Shown: one piece after another, positions 8,883-17,505 of the stretch
How positions within the stretch are numbered: the stretch's first letter is position 1
Layout: each line of letters opens with the position of its first letter
NCBI GenBank assembly: GCA_937937585.1
Contig: CALDCB010000012.1
Span: 186,001-250,000 of the forward strand
Source of the DNA: an uncultured Coriobacteriaceae bacterium
Lineage (GTDB): Bacteria > Actinomycetota > Coriobacteriia > Coriobacteriales > Eggerthellaceae
Reading direction: 5' to 3'
Length of the DNA stretch: 64,000 bases
Position numbers and translations under genes: made by a program
The notes under the pieces: model-generated
What the model was told of the DNA's origin: nothing
Database searches by the model: none
The model's input: the letters and a program-made list of their open reading frames with translations, nothing else

Positions 8883-10646
8883 ATGAAGCTGAAGAAGATC
8901 CTGGTGATGAACGGCCCCAACCTTGATATGTTGGGCACGCGCGAGCCGGCCGTGTACGGCTACGACACGCTTGAGACCTTGGAAGAGACGGTTATCGCGT
9001 ACGCTGCCGAGCGTGGCGTGAAGGCAACGTGCTTCCAAAGTAACAGCGAGGGCAAGCTGATCAACAAGCTGCACAAGGCGCCCGCCAAGTACGACGCTGT
9101 CATTTACAACCCCGGTGCGCATACGCATTATTCGTATGCCATCCGCGATGCCATCGCGTCGATCGACACGCCGGTGGTCGAGGTTCATCTGTCCGATGTC
9201 GATTCGCGCGAGGACTTCCGCCGCGTTTCCGTGACCGCCCCGGTGTGCGTCGCGCAGATCAAGGGCATGGGCATCCAGGGTTACTGCGACGCCGTCGACT
9301 ATCTGCTGGATGTGAGCAACCCGCAGAGGCTGGGGGACGCCGAGCGCGCTTCCTCGGAAGCGCAGCGACAGCGTCGATTTTCCGATGCCGAGGACGCCGA
9401 GGCGGCTTCCTCGGAAGTCACCGACAGCGTCAAAGAGCTTAAGGCTTCCTCGGAAGTCGCTGACAGCGTCGAAGGCTCAAACGACGCCCCCGCTGCCATT
9501 GAGGGTCCCGCAGAACCCGAGGGTTTGCCTTCGCTTGGCGAGCTGTCCGCTCAGCGCATCGCGCGCGTTCGTGAGGCGTGTCAGCAGCAGGGCATCGATG
9601 ACTTCATCGCCCGCGACAACATGAACATCTACTGGATGACCGCCTTCGACGATATTTTCGACCCCGACCGCGCTCATGCGCTGCTGGTCACGCCCGAAGG
9701 CGCCACTATGCACACCGACAGCCGTTACTCCACGAACTGCCTGGATCGCGTCGAGCGTATCGGCTCGTCCGTGGCCATCGACGACGAGCGAAAGTCGCAT
9801 GCCGTGTTCGCACGCGACATCGTTAAGAAAGAGGGCGAGGGCCGCAAGCTTGGCATCGAGGACGATATCACGCTTGCCGAGTACCGCAAGGTCGTCTCCG
9901 AGCTTGAGGGATCGGGCATTCAGCTGGTCGAGACAACGGGCTTGGTGAACGGGCTTCGCGCCGTGAAGGACGTGCGCGAGCTTGCGCGTATGAAGGCCGC
10001 TCAGAAAATCACCGACGATGCGTTCAGCCATATCATCGAGTACATCAAGCCCGGCATGACTGAGCTTCAGGTGAAGATCGAGCTTGAGGACTTCATGGTT
10101 CGCCACGGCTCGCAGGGCGTGGCGTTCGAATCCATCGTTGCTTGTGGCGCGAACGGCGCAAGCCCCCATGGTCAGGCGGGTAACCGCATTATCGAAGAGG
10201 GCCACAGCGTGGTTATGGATTACGGCGCGAAGGCGTTCGGCTACAACGCCGACATGACGCGCACTGTGTTCATTGGCAAGCCCAGCGACGAGATGCGCGC
10301 TGCATATGAAACCATCCGTCGCGCGAACGAGACGGTTGAGGCAACCATCAAAGCTGGCGTCATCGGTCGCGACATGCACGAGCTGGCCGAGCGCATTCTT
10401 GTTGAAGGCGGCTTCGGCGGCAAGATGGGTCACGGTCTTGGCCATGGCTTGGGCGTCGACGTTCACGAGCTTCCATACCTGAACGCCACGTACGACAAGC
10501 CGCTTGAGGTTGGCAACGTGGTCACGGTTGAGCCTGGCATTTACATTGCCGGCAAGTTCGGCATGCGCCTTGAGGACTTCGGCGTGGTTACGAGTGAAGG
10601 TTATGAGCGATTCACTCAATCGACTCATGAGATGGTTATAATATAG
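8883..10646 (+). CDS. Fusion: type II 3-dehydroquinate dehydratase + M24 (Xaa-Pro) aminopeptidase
   Basis: A single 587-residue open frame. Residues 1-150 are a full AroQ domain: NGPNLDMLGTREPAVYG with the catalytic Arg/Tyr, NPGAHTHYSYAIRDA, and EVHLSDVDSRE with the catalytic His. Residues 225-587 are a creatinase-fold M24 peptidase. Its five metal ligands are readable as D446 (VVMDYG), D457 (NADMTR), H521 (GHGLGHGLG), E550 (VTVEPG) and E564 (RLEDFG). The roughly 70-residue linker is acidic and low-complexity, with repeated ASSE[A/V] units encoded by a palindromic DNA repeat (9346-9470). The two genes are normally separate neighbours. Start ATG 8883 follows AAGGAGG. No stop or frameshift is visible, so a bifunctional or processed polyprotein is expected. 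Confidence 0.9.
   Translation: MKLKKILVMNGPNLDMLGTREPAVYGYDTLETLEETVIAYAAERGVKATCFQSNSEGKLINKLHKAPAKYDAVIYNPGAHTHYSYAIRDAIASIDTPVVEVHLSDVDSREDFRRVSVTAPVCVAQIKGMGIQGYCDAVDYLLDVSNPQRLGDAERASSEAQRQRRFSDAEDAEAASSEVTDSVKELKASSEVADSVEGSNDAPAAIEGPAEPEGLPSLGELSAQRIARVREACQQQGIDDFIARDNMNIYWMTAFDDIFDPDRAHALLVTPEGATMHTDSRYSTNCLDRVERIGSSVAIDDERKSHAVFARDIVKKEGEGRKLGIEDDITLAEYRKVVSELEGSGIQLVETTGLVNGLRAVKDVRELARMKAAQKITDDAFSHIIEYIKPGMTELQVKIELEDFMVRHGSQGVAFESIVACGANGASPHGQAGNRIIEEGHSVVMDYGAKAFGYNADMTRTVFIGKPSDEMRAAYETIRRANETVEATIKAGVIGRDMHELAERILVEGGFGGKMGHGLGHGLGVDVHELPYLNATYDKPLEVGNVVTVEPGIYIAGKFGMRLEDFGVVTSEGYERFTQSTHEMVII
9346..9470. repeat. Three in-frame copies of a short palindromic repeat
   Basis: Copies at 9346-9375, 9403-9431 and 9443-9470 share GCTTCCTCGGAAG followed by a GACAGCGTC tail. 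The cores start at 9348, 9405 and 9444, spaced 57 and 39 nt apart (both multiples of three), so the reading frame is kept. Copy 1 has a perfect 8-bp stem (GCGCTTCC / GGAAGCGC). A nearly identical intergenic copy is at 17717-17745 and another coding copy in nusB. Confidence 0.8.
10637..10642 (+). promoter_or_regulatory. Possible efp promoter -10 box
   Basis: TATAAT overlaps the end of the upstream gene, 39 nt before the efp start. The only -35 candidate (TTCACT, 10611-10616) is at a long 20-nt spacing, so this is tentative. Confidence 0.35.
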
Positions 10647-10680
10647 CCGCATTTTTTCAGACGAGTTAGAGGGACCAGTT

Positions 10681-11241
10681 ATGGCAATTTCTACCGCAGA
10701 TTTCAAGAACGGCATGTGCATCGTCTACAACAACAAGATGTGCACCATTGTCGAGTTCCAGCATGTTAAGCCCGGCAAGGGCGGCGCGTTCGTGCGCACC
10801 AAACTTCGCGACATCAAGACCGGTCGCGTTGTCGACTACACTTTCAATGCCGGCACCAAGTTCGATACCGTTCGTCTCGAGCAGCGCACCATGCAGTACC
10901 TGTACGACGACGGCGCCGACTTCAACTTCATGGATCCCAACACCTACGAGCAGATGCCTATTCCGCACGACCAGGTTGGCGACGCTGCTAAGTGGCTGAA
11001 GGAAAGCGACGAGGTTACCCTGCAGTACGCTGGCGAAGAGCTGATCAGCGTTGAACCGCAGATGTTCGTCGAGCTTGAAGTCACCGAGACCGAGCCTGGC
11101 TTCAAGGGTGACACCGTTCAGGGCTCCACCAAGCCTGCAACCGTCGAGACCGGCGCAACCATCCAGGTTCCGATGTACGTCAACATCGGCGATGTCCTGC
11201 AGATCGACACCCGCGACGGCCGTTTCGTCAAGCGTCTCTAA
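10681..11241 (+). CDS. efp: Translation elongation factor P
   Basis: Ribosome-binding factor that relieves stalling at polyproline stretches. The 186 residues comprise the three EF-P beta-barrel domains. The tip loop is KPGKGGAFVRTK, with the conserved Lys at position 33. The C-terminal signature is VNIGDVLQIDTRDGRF. A GAGGGACC ribosome site precedes ATG 10681. No modification enzyme (EpmA or YmfI type) is nearby, so whether K33 is modified cannot be told. It lies 34 nt after the M24 peptidase domain and is closed by a strong terminator. Confidence 0.96.
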   Translation: MAISTADFKNGMCIVYNNKMCTIVEFQHVKPGKGGAFVRTKLRDIKTGRVVDYTFNAGTKFDTVRLEQRTMQYLYDDGADFNFMDPNTYEQMPIPHDQVGDAAKWLKESDEVTLQYAGEELISVEPQMFVELEVTETEPGFKGDTVQGSTKPATVETGATIQVPMYVNIGDVLQIDTRDGRFVKRL

Positions 11242-11268
11242 TAAACGGATCACGTGCTCGATATTGAA

Positions 11269-11302
11269 ATGGGCGGTTCCCCGTTGGGGAGCCGCCCATT
11301 TT
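11269..11302 (+). terminator. Bidirectional terminator between efp and the Crp-type gene
   Basis: ATGGGCGGTTCCCC pairs with GGGGAGCCGCCCAT (one mismatch) around GTT, followed by TTTT. The reverse strand also ends in an AT-rich tail, so it can serve the convergent gene. Confidence 0.85.
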
Positions 11303-11357
11303 GCATTCTGCGAGATACCGCGAAAAGCGCCCTATAAAGCCGAATCTTGCACGTGTC

Positions 11358-12122
11358 TTATTTCTCTAGGTAAGCGCGTTTAAGTTCTTCAACTTTGCCG
11401 TCCAGCGCGACGATGTCGTTAACCTTCAAGAGCTTCGAGGAATGCTCGACAAGGCCGAGCGCTTCAAGCTCACTAAGGTAGCGCGACGCGTTGCTGCGAT
11501 GGATCCCCAGGTAGTTCGCCATGTCTTTGACGGTCGGCGGATAATCAACCAGCATCACCCTGCAATCCGTCGGGTCATGCTTTCCAAAAAGCAATGCAAG
11601 GTACGAGACATATTCGTACACTTTGACCTGAGCGGGGTAGAACATAGTCTCAACTTTGGCGAAATCATTCAGGTTTCGGCGATAGTAAGGCTCGAACAAC
11701 TGATGCTCTATGAGCCTTGGCGAAGACTGCAAAAACTTGAAATATGAGTCGTTCGTTGCAACGTATATCGAGCAATCGGTGTTCGCGATCATGCTTTTAC
11801 CAAGCTCATAACCGCTTTTCATTGTCGCCAACGTTGAATGCTGGGGCAAAAAGCCAAGGAAAACCTCTTGTCCCGCAGGGTTTGTGATGTACTGCTTGAA
11901 CCTGCCTCGATGTAGGTAGACGATCGCGCCCTTACCGAAGGTGTTAAGGCTAGCGAAACGGTCTTTGCGATGGATGACGTCATGGTAGATGTAATTCCCC
12001 AAGAAGAACGCTTCAATCTCGGCATCGTAAAGTTCGAAGCTGTTTTTGGCGGCGGAGAACGTTTCAAGCACCGTGTTCGGATTGGTGCGATTGGCCTGCC
12101 TATTCGCAGCGATTCTACTCAT
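11358..12122 (-). CDS. Crp/Fnr-family transcriptional regulator
   Basis: 254-residue protein with an N-terminal cyclic-nucleotide-binding-like beta-roll (about 45-150, including GKGAIVYLHRGRFKQYI). A dimerisation helix and a C-terminal winged helix-turn-helix follow, with PTVKDMANYLGIHRSNASRY as the HTH. No N-terminal Cys cluster is present, so it is not an oxygen-sensing Fnr, and the effector is unknown. On the minus strand AAGGGGG sits six bases before ATG. It is divergent from AP1, with a TGTG-N8-CACA palindrome between them (12237-12258), which makes it the likely regulator of AP1 and the DASS permease. Confidence 0.85.
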   Translation of the reverse strand: MSRIAANRQANRTNPNTVLETFSAAKNSFELYDAEIEAFFLGNYIYHDVIHRKDRFASLNTFGKGAIVYLHRGRFKQYITNPAGQEVFLGFLPQHSTLATMKSGYELGKSMIANTDCSIYVATNDSYFKFLQSSPRLIEHQLFEPYYRRNLNDFAKVETMFYPAQVKVYEYVSYLALLFGKHDPTDCRVMLVDYPPTVKDMANYLGIHRSNASRYLSELEALGLVEHSSKLLKVNDIVALDGKVEELKRAYLEK

Positions 12123-12236
12123 TTAAATCCCCCTTATCAGAAGAACCACAAGTGTATCACCTGCTAAACCGCTCGCATTCCCTTCAAAAGGGACAACTGC
12201 ACAGCGGTGTGTCGTTCAACAGCTTGCTGCGTTGAT

Positions 12237-12258
12237 AAATGTGCTGAATAACACATTT
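12237..12258. promoter_or_regulatory. Palindromic operator of Crp-type spacing
   Basis: AAATGTG (12237-12243) and CACATTT (12252-12258) are perfect inverted repeats separated by 8 nt. This gives TGTG-N8-CACA, the geometry of Crp-family sites. It lies in the 286-nt divergent region between the regulator and AP1; nothing else in that region is recognisable. Confidence 0.5.
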
Positions 12259-12408
12259 GCCAGTGAATTGAGTGCTATTTGAACACGGTGTGAAAAACGC
12301 TGCCTTCTTATCATTTTCCCCAGATGAAGCGAAGACGAATTCGGTGGCCACCGCAATCGCGCATCTGGACGAACGAAAGAACCTTTCCAGTTTAGGGGGA
12401 ATTCGAAA

Positions 12409-14520
12409 ATGGCGAATGATAATAAGGTTTTGGTCCTTGGTTTGGACGGCATGGAGCCTAAGACCCTGAAGCGCATGGTCGATGCAGGCAAGATGCCGAA
12501 CGTGAAGAAGCTGATCGATCGTGGCGCTGCTCGCGAGGACCTCTCGCTTTTGGGCTCGATGCCCACCATCACTCCGGCTCAGTGGACCACGCTTGCATGT
12601 GGCTGCAACCCCGGCACGCACGGCATCACCGACTTCTGGAACCAGGCGCCCGATGCGCTTGACACCATCATTTACGGTCTTGACAGCCACCTGTGCCAGG
12701 CTGAGCAGATGTGGAACGTTTCGGCCGAGGCCGGCAAGAAGACCCTTGTCTTCCAGTGGCCCGGCTCTTCGTGGCCTCCTTCGAGCGATTCCGAGAACCT
12801 GTATGTGGTCGACGGTTCCCAGCCCGCATCCGTGAACTACTCCATCGCGAACATCGACTTCGAGAAGCTGGCGGTTGCTTCCACTGAATTCACCGAGGCG
12901 ACGTTCATCGACCAGACCAAGTCTGGCGGCAACCTGGGTGATTCTTCGACCGACTGCGTTATCGACAACCTCGATCTTGAGGAAGAGGATGACGATTCCT
13001 CCAAGTACGATGACTTCAAGATGTCGGCAAGCAGCATGAAGAATGCCAAGGAGCTCCTGCTTAACCGTTACAAGATGAAGCGCATCAGGAACGTCAACTT
13101 CCACAACGTCGACGAGGGTGCTGGCATTTTGGCAAAGGTTCCGTACGATCAGATCGAGTCGCCTATCTCTGAGCCGACCAAGTGGGCTCACGAGGTTCCC
13201 GAGGGCGCACGCGAGTTCGTCGTTTACACCTTCGGCGGTCAGCTCCGTCGCCCCTGCCTGATCCTTAAGGGTGAAGATGGCACGTACGACACTGTCGAGG
13301 TTTACAAGTCCAAGAAGGAAGAGAAGCCGCTGTGCACTCTTAAAGAGGGCGTTATCGTTGAGGACGTCATTGACGACGCTATCGATAAGGGCAAGAAGAC
13401 CCAGGCTTCCCGTAACTACCAAGCTCTCGAGATCGCGCCCGATGGCACCAAGGTTCGCCTTTGGATGTCCACCGCATTCCGCACCGACTGCGACGATCGT
13501 TGGTCGCCGAAGTCCCTCTATCAGGAGATCACCGAGAACTGCGGCTGCACGCCTCCGTTCACCCAGATGGGCGGCACGTCGCTCGAGTTCGCTCAGAAGA
13601 TCCTCACTCCGCAGTGGCGCCTGAACGCGCTGTGGCAGGCACGTGCGATCAACTACATGATCGAGGAGAAGGGCGTCGAGGTTGTCTTCTCGCACCAGCA
13701 CTTCATCGATCACTCCGCGCACCAGTTCTGGAATTACGCGCTTGAAAAGCCCGGCTTCGGCCCCGAGGAGGAGTGGCAGAAGCAGATCGACGCCACCTAC
13801 GAGGTTGCCGATGAGTACGTCGGTCAGTTCATGCATCTGCTGGACGAGGGTTGGGCAATCATCCTGACGTCCGACCATGGCGAGCAGATCCACGACAAGC
13901 CTCTTGCACGCCTTGGCTATGCCGGTGGCCTGTGCGCCGGTGTTCTGCGCGAGCTTGGCTGGACCGTCATGAAGAAGGACGAGAACGGCAACGACACCTT
14001 CGAGGTTGACTGGACCAAGACCAAGGCAGTCGCTGTCCGCACGAGCTATATCTGGGTGAACGTCAAGGGTCGCGACAAGCACGTCGAGGAAGACGGCACT
14101 GTTATTGACGGCTTGGTCGATCCTGCCGACAAGTACGATGTTGAAGAGCAGATCATCGACGATCTGTACCGCTACAAGGACAAGGACGGCAACCGCATCG
14201 TCTGCATGGCGCTGCATAACAAGGATGCCCGCATCATCGGCCTTGACGGTCCCTACACCGGCGACATCGTATACGCTAACCGCGAGCATTTCGTCTCGGA
14301 GCATGGCCAGGGCCTCTCGACCTTCGAGGCTTACTATGGCACGAGCGTTTCCCCGGTGTTCGTCATCGCCGGCCAGGGTGTCAAGCATGTCGAGAACATG
14401 CAGCGTGACGTTCGTCAGACCGACGTGGCTCCGACTGTTGCAGCCCTACTGGGAACCCGCATGCCGGCGCAGTGCGAGGGCGCTCCCGTGTATCAGGCTC
14501 TTGAATGCTGCGACAAGTAA
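12409..14520 (+). CDS. AP1: alkaline-phosphatase-superfamily phosphodiesterase
   Basis: Cytoplasmic (no signal peptide) metal-dependent phospho/sulfo-esterase of the type I phosphodiesterase group, 703 residues. The metal Asp is in LVLGLDGME and the nucleophile Thr in TPAQWTTLACG. A roughly 300-residue insertion follows the nucleophile. FSHQHFIDHSAH gives the second-site Asp/His, LTSDHGEQ the Asp-His pair, and SEHGQGLSTF the last His. The C-terminal end RQTDVAPTVAALLGTRMPAQ is the usual superfamily tail. It is the most divergent of the five paralogues in the window. GGGGGA nine bases upstream supports the start. The DASS permease gene follows after 149 nt, suggesting that the imported anion or its product is the substrate. 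The substrate is unknown. Confidence 0.82.
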   Translation: MANDNKVLVLGLDGMEPKTLKRMVDAGKMPNVKKLIDRGAAREDLSLLGSMPTITPAQWTTLACGCNPGTHGITDFWNQAPDALDTIIYGLDSHLCQAEQMWNVSAEAGKKTLVFQWPGSSWPPSSDSENLYVVDGSQPASVNYSIANIDFEKLAVASTEFTEATFIDQTKSGGNLGDSSTDCVIDNLDLEEEDDDSSKYDDFKMSASSMKNAKELLLNRYKMKRIRNVNFHNVDEGAGILAKVPYDQIESPISEPTKWAHEVPEGAREFVVYTFGGQLRRPCLILKGEDGTYDTVEVYKSKKEEKPLCTLKEGVIVEDVIDDAIDKGKKTQASRNYQALEIAPDGTKVRLWMSTAFRTDCDDRWSPKSLYQEITENCGCTPPFTQMGGTSLEFAQKILTPQWRLNALWQARAINYMIEEKGVEVVFSHQHFIDHSAHQFWNYALEKPGFGPEEEWQKQIDATYEVADEYVGQFMHLLDEGWAIILTSDHGEQIHDKPLARLGYAGGLCAGVLRELGWTVMKKDENGNDTFEVDWTKTKAVAVRTSYIWVNVKGRDKHVEEDGTVIDGLVDPADKYDVEEQIIDDLYRYKDKDGNRIVCMALHNKDARIIGLDGPYTGDIVYANREHFVSEHGQGLSTFEAYYGTSVSPVFVIAGQGVKHVENMQRDVRQTDVAPTVAALLGTRMPAQCEGAPVYQALECCDK

Positions 14521-14669
14521 TTTGCGATCTGCTTTCTGACAAATGAATAAGGCGTCCGGGTGAGGACGTGAGTTGCAGGATTGTTGCCCGGCTCCGATGA
14601 AAAAGGGGCCGGGCGCATTCGCATAAGAGGAAACCCGTGCGTCTTTGGCCAAAGCCAAGGGGGAGCTTC

Positions 14670-16118
14670 ATGGCTATCAATTTCAAGCACTACGCGTGCG
14701 AGGCCGCAACTGTCATTCTGATTTTTGCAGGCTTCTTCATTCACGCAGCGCCATTGCCGGATTACGGCTGGCAGGTTTTGTTTATCTTCATCGGCCTGAT
14801 GGTTGGCTGGTCGACGGTTGGCCTGGGCATTCCGTCTCTTATCGGCATCTTGGCTTTGGGCCTTACCGGTGCATTCACTGTCGATACTGCTTGGCAGGCG
14901 GGTTTTGGCGGCAACGTTGTTGCTTTGGTCGTTCTGATCTCGGTGCTTTCCAAGTGGCTTGAAAAGGTGGGTCTGATCGACACCGTAATGGGAAAGTTCA
15001 TGGCCTCGAAGCGCTTCGTGGGCAAACCCTGGCTGTTCATCACGGCGTTTTTAGTTTTGATCTACTTCTTGGGATTCCTGATTGGCTCGGTGCCGTCGAT
15101 TCTTATTGGTTGGGCATGCGCTTATCAGATCATCCGCATTTCCGAAATGGACAAGCACAGCCCGCTGAGCGCTTTCCTTATCGTTAACATCGCCGCCATC
15201 GGCGCATTCGGCGACTATTGCAAACCCTGGAGCGTTTGGGGCCTCGTCACCATTCAGAACTACGACGCGATGTTCGTTCCCGGCGGCCTTTCGTATCCGG
15301 CGTTCATCGCTTGGAGCACGGCGGTTTATGCAGTTGCCATCGCGCTTGTCATTCTTGCCGCCCGTTTCATTTTCCGTATCGATGTGAGCAAGCTTGCGAA
15401 ATGCACCGATTGCGATTTCTCGATCGGCGACGGTAAAACGCGTTTCACGGCAGAGCAGAAGTTCGCTGTCGGTGTTATGGTACTTATGATCGTCTTGCTG
15501 TTTGCGCCGACGTTCCTTCCTAATTGCGCTTTGAAGACGTTCTTGAAGACCATCGGCACAACGGGCACCATTATCTTGGTTGTCGTTATCGCTGCGCTTT
15601 TCCGTAAGAAAGACGGGGAAGATTATTTCAACTTCGCGAAGATGGCTGATTACGCCGGCGCGGTTCCGTGGAATGTCATTCTGCTTTTGACCGTTACGGT
15701 TCCTTTGGGCGCGGCTTTGAAGGACGCCAACGCCGGCATCATTCAGATCGTGGCGGCTTTTGCTCACACCAGCCTGAACGGTCTTTCCCCGATTTTGTTC
15801 TTAATCGCGGTTTCCGTCTTCCTGTTCCTGCTTACCCAGGTGGCCCACAACCTTGTGTGCCTGGTCGCCATCGTGCCGATCTTCATGGTGATCGCTCAGA
15901 ATCTTGGGGCGAATCCTGTTCTCGTGCTGATGCTTGGCCAGTTGCTTCTTACCGCAGCTCTTGGCACCCCTGCAGCTTCCACGCGTGCCGGAATGCTGTA
16001 CGGCAACACCGAGTGGGTGACCATGGGCAGTTGCTACAAGTGGGGATGGATTAACGGCATCGCTGCTCTGATTGCGGCTCTTGCAGTCGGAATCCCGCTT
16101 GGCATCCTGATGTTCTAG
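14670..16118 (+). CDS. Anion permease, DASS/SLC13-like (permease 1)
   Basis: 482-residue membrane protein with about 11-13 hydrophobic segments. It is related to sodium-coupled dicarboxylate/sulfate carriers of the ion-transporter superfamily. A C-terminal TPAAST-type motif (LGTPAASTRAGML) matches the conserved substrate loop of such carriers. A cytoplasmic loop carries KCTDCDF, also seen as a CxDC motif in permease 2. Start ATG 14670 has AAGGGGGAG five bases upstream; the in-frame ATG 14637 is rejected because it lacks such a site. It lies downstream of AP1 and is closed by the terminator at 16158. Confidence 0.78.
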   Translation: MAINFKHYACEAATVILIFAGFFIHAAPLPDYGWQVLFIFIGLMVGWSTVGLGIPSLIGILALGLTGAFTVDTAWQAGFGGNVVALVVLISVLSKWLEKVGLIDTVMGKFMASKRFVGKPWLFITAFLVLIYFLGFLIGSVPSILIGWACAYQIIRISEMDKHSPLSAFLIVNIAAIGAFGDYCKPWSVWGLVTIQNYDAMFVPGGLSYPAFIAWSTAVYAVAIALVILAARFIFRIDVSKLAKCTDCDFSIGDGKTRFTAEQKFAVGVMVLMIVLLFAPTFLPNCALKTFLKTIGTTGTIILVVVIAALFRKKDGEDYFNFAKMADYAGAVPWNVILLLTVTVPLGAALKDANAGIIQIVAAFAHTSLNGLSPILFLIAVSVFLFLLTQVAHNLVCLVAIVPIFMVIAQNLGANPVLVLMLGQLLLTAALGTPAASTRAGMLYGNTEWVTMGSCYKWGWINGIAALIAALAVGIPLGILMF

Positions 16119-16157
16119 AAAACCGAAAAGCTGAATCGTGCTTTTCGAGCTTGCTTT

Positions 16158-16195
16158 CGATCCCGTAAAAACGTCCGTTTTGCGGGATCGTTTTT
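16158..16195 (+). terminator. Intrinsic terminator after permease 1
   Basis: CGATCCCG (16158-16165) pairs with CGGGATCG (16183-16190), extended by AAAACG/CGTTTT, then TTTTT. It lies within the open frame of the next gene, which shows that gene must start downstream. Confidence 0.88.
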
Positions 16196-16227
16196 CATCG
16201 GTTGGTCTTTGGATGAAAGGGTATGTG

Positions 16228-16971
16228 ATGGAAGGGCTTCCGCACAGGGACATTTATTCGGGGATGGTTGCCGAAGAGCTTGCTAAAAGCGGTGCTTTCG
16301 GTCGCGAGGAAGACCGATACGGGTTTTGTTCGTGGTCGGCCAAGGATGGCTATCGAATTTACATCTCCGAGAACGAGGACGAGTGTGCAAGGGAGCAGTT
16401 TCGGCGCTGGATGCTTTGGGGCGTTGTGTCCGAAAGGGTGTTCCGTCGTGTTCGTTTGTACGAGGGAGGGAATGACCGGCATCTGGATGAGGCGATGAAG
16501 GGCTATCTGGAAGCTGAAGTCATGCCAATGCTGAAAGCCAATGTGGAGGCGCGTTCGGACGCGATGCCGCGTGGTATAGGCCCTGCCATCACCGATTACG
16601 TGAAGGAACTTGCTTGCGAAGCCGACCAAAAGGATGCGGTAGAGTCGGGTATGGTGTCGCTTGCGTGGCATAGGGGTCTTGTTAACGGCGACTATCGCGC
16701 CGATCTTGTGCGCGCCATGGCCGAAGAACTGGCGAAACCGGTTTCGGGTGCTCGCTACGGCTTTGTGTACAGGGGAGCAAACGGCCTGGAATCGTACTCC
16801 AATGCTTACTTTCCGGCAGTGTGGGATTGCTGGAGGGACGTTACCTCCCCGACTGCGATAATTCGCATTCCGGCAAGCGACGATGTGCCGGCTTGGTTGC
16901 AGAAGAAAGCCGCTGGCAAGCAGCTGATGGCTTTGCTGGGCGAGGGGTATTACTCCGTCTTCGGAGAGTGA
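16228..16971 (+). CDS. Hypothetical protein with an internal repeat
   Basis: I do not recognise the family. It is a 247-residue soluble, charged protein. Two segments look like duplicated units: VAEELAK...RYGFCSWSAKDG...YISENED (about 12-60) and MAEELAK...RYGFVYRGANGLESYS (about 165-205). The same YGF/YAF-KDG-Y pattern occurs in the last gene of the GH3 operon (26681). ATG 16228 has AAAGGG six bases upstream. The upstream ATG 16138 is excluded because the permease terminator lies between, and ATG 16213 has no good ribosome site. It is probably transcribed alone. Confidence 0.7.
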   Translation: MEGLPHRDIYSGMVAEELAKSGAFGREEDRYGFCSWSAKDGYRIYISENEDECAREQFRRWMLWGVVSERVFRRVRLYEGGNDRHLDEAMKGYLEAEVMPMLKANVEARSDAMPRGIGPAITDYVKELACEADQKDAVESGMVSLAWHRGLVNGDYRADLVRAMAEELAKPVSGARYGFVYRGANGLESYSNAYFPAVWDCWRDVTSPTAIIRIPASDDVPAWLQKKAAGKQLMALLGEGYYSVFGE

Positions 16972-17082
16972 TTTCCCGAGTGTGCCTGAAAGAGGGTGGA
17001 TTGCGGGCTTGGACGAGGCTTGTCTCGTGTTCGATAGATGTCGGGATGCCCGGCACCTATTATTTGTTGATGGTCGTTGGGC

Positions 17083-17120
17083 AAAAAATAGCCCGACCCA
17101 GGGAGAAAGGGGGTCGGGCT
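17083..17120 (-). terminator. Terminator of the first thioredoxin-like gene
   Basis: On the minus strand AGCCCGACC pairs with GGTCGGGCT (17112-17120 and 17090-17098) and is followed by a run of six T. Confidence 0.85.
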
Positions 17121-17181
17121 TGGGAAAGGAGAAGGCCGGGAGGAGGCTTTGAATAGTAGGAGAGTGTCTCGTCCGGTCTTG

Positions 17182-17505
17182 TTAGCCGATGGTTTCCTCG
17201 ATTTTCTCTTCGAATTCCTCGATCGGATGATCGCCGGAGAGCTTGCCAAGGAACTCGCCGTCGTTGAAGAACAGCACTTGAGGAACTCCCTTCAGCGAGA
17301 AGCGCTGGAACAAAGCGGGCTCTTCTTCGACGTCGACTTCGTAAAAGCCGAATTTGTTCTCGTAAGAGCCATCTTCAGAAAGCTCTTCGATTTTGGGGTG
17401 CACGTCTTGGCAGACATGGCAGGTCTTGCGGCTGAACATAACCAGACAAGGTTCTCCGTCGTCGTAGATCGCTTCGTCGAAATCGGAGCTATCGAGTTTC
17501 TTCAT
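17182..17505 (-). CDS. Thioredoxin-family protein, CHVC active site (copy 1)
   Basis: 107-residue thioredoxin fold, presumably a cytoplasmic thiol-disulfide oxidoreductase. The active site is SRKTCHVC rather than the classic CGPC. The cis-proline loop is KGVPQVLFF, followed by NDGEFLGKLSGDHPIEEFE. It is clearly homologous along its whole length to the gene at 41711-42034. GAGG on the minus strand sits just before ATG 17505; the longer upstream frame is unconserved. No reductase or partner gene is adjacent. Confidence 0.85.
   Translation of the reverse strand: MKKLDSSDFDEAIYDDGEPCLVMFSRKTCHVCQDVHPKIEELSEDGSYENKFGFYEVDVEEEPALFQRFSLKGVPQVLFFNDGEFLGKLSGDHPIEEFEEKIEETIG

Noticed and set aside
14587..14615. 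GCCCGGC/GCCGGGC hairpin between AP1 and permease 1 as a terminator
   Set aside because: No T run follows on the plus strand and the next gene is co-directional, so it is not called.
16138..16227. N-terminal extension of the hypothetical protein starting at ATG 16138
   Set aside because: The permease terminator lies inside this stretch, so the mRNA starts later and ATG 16228 has a proper ribosome site.
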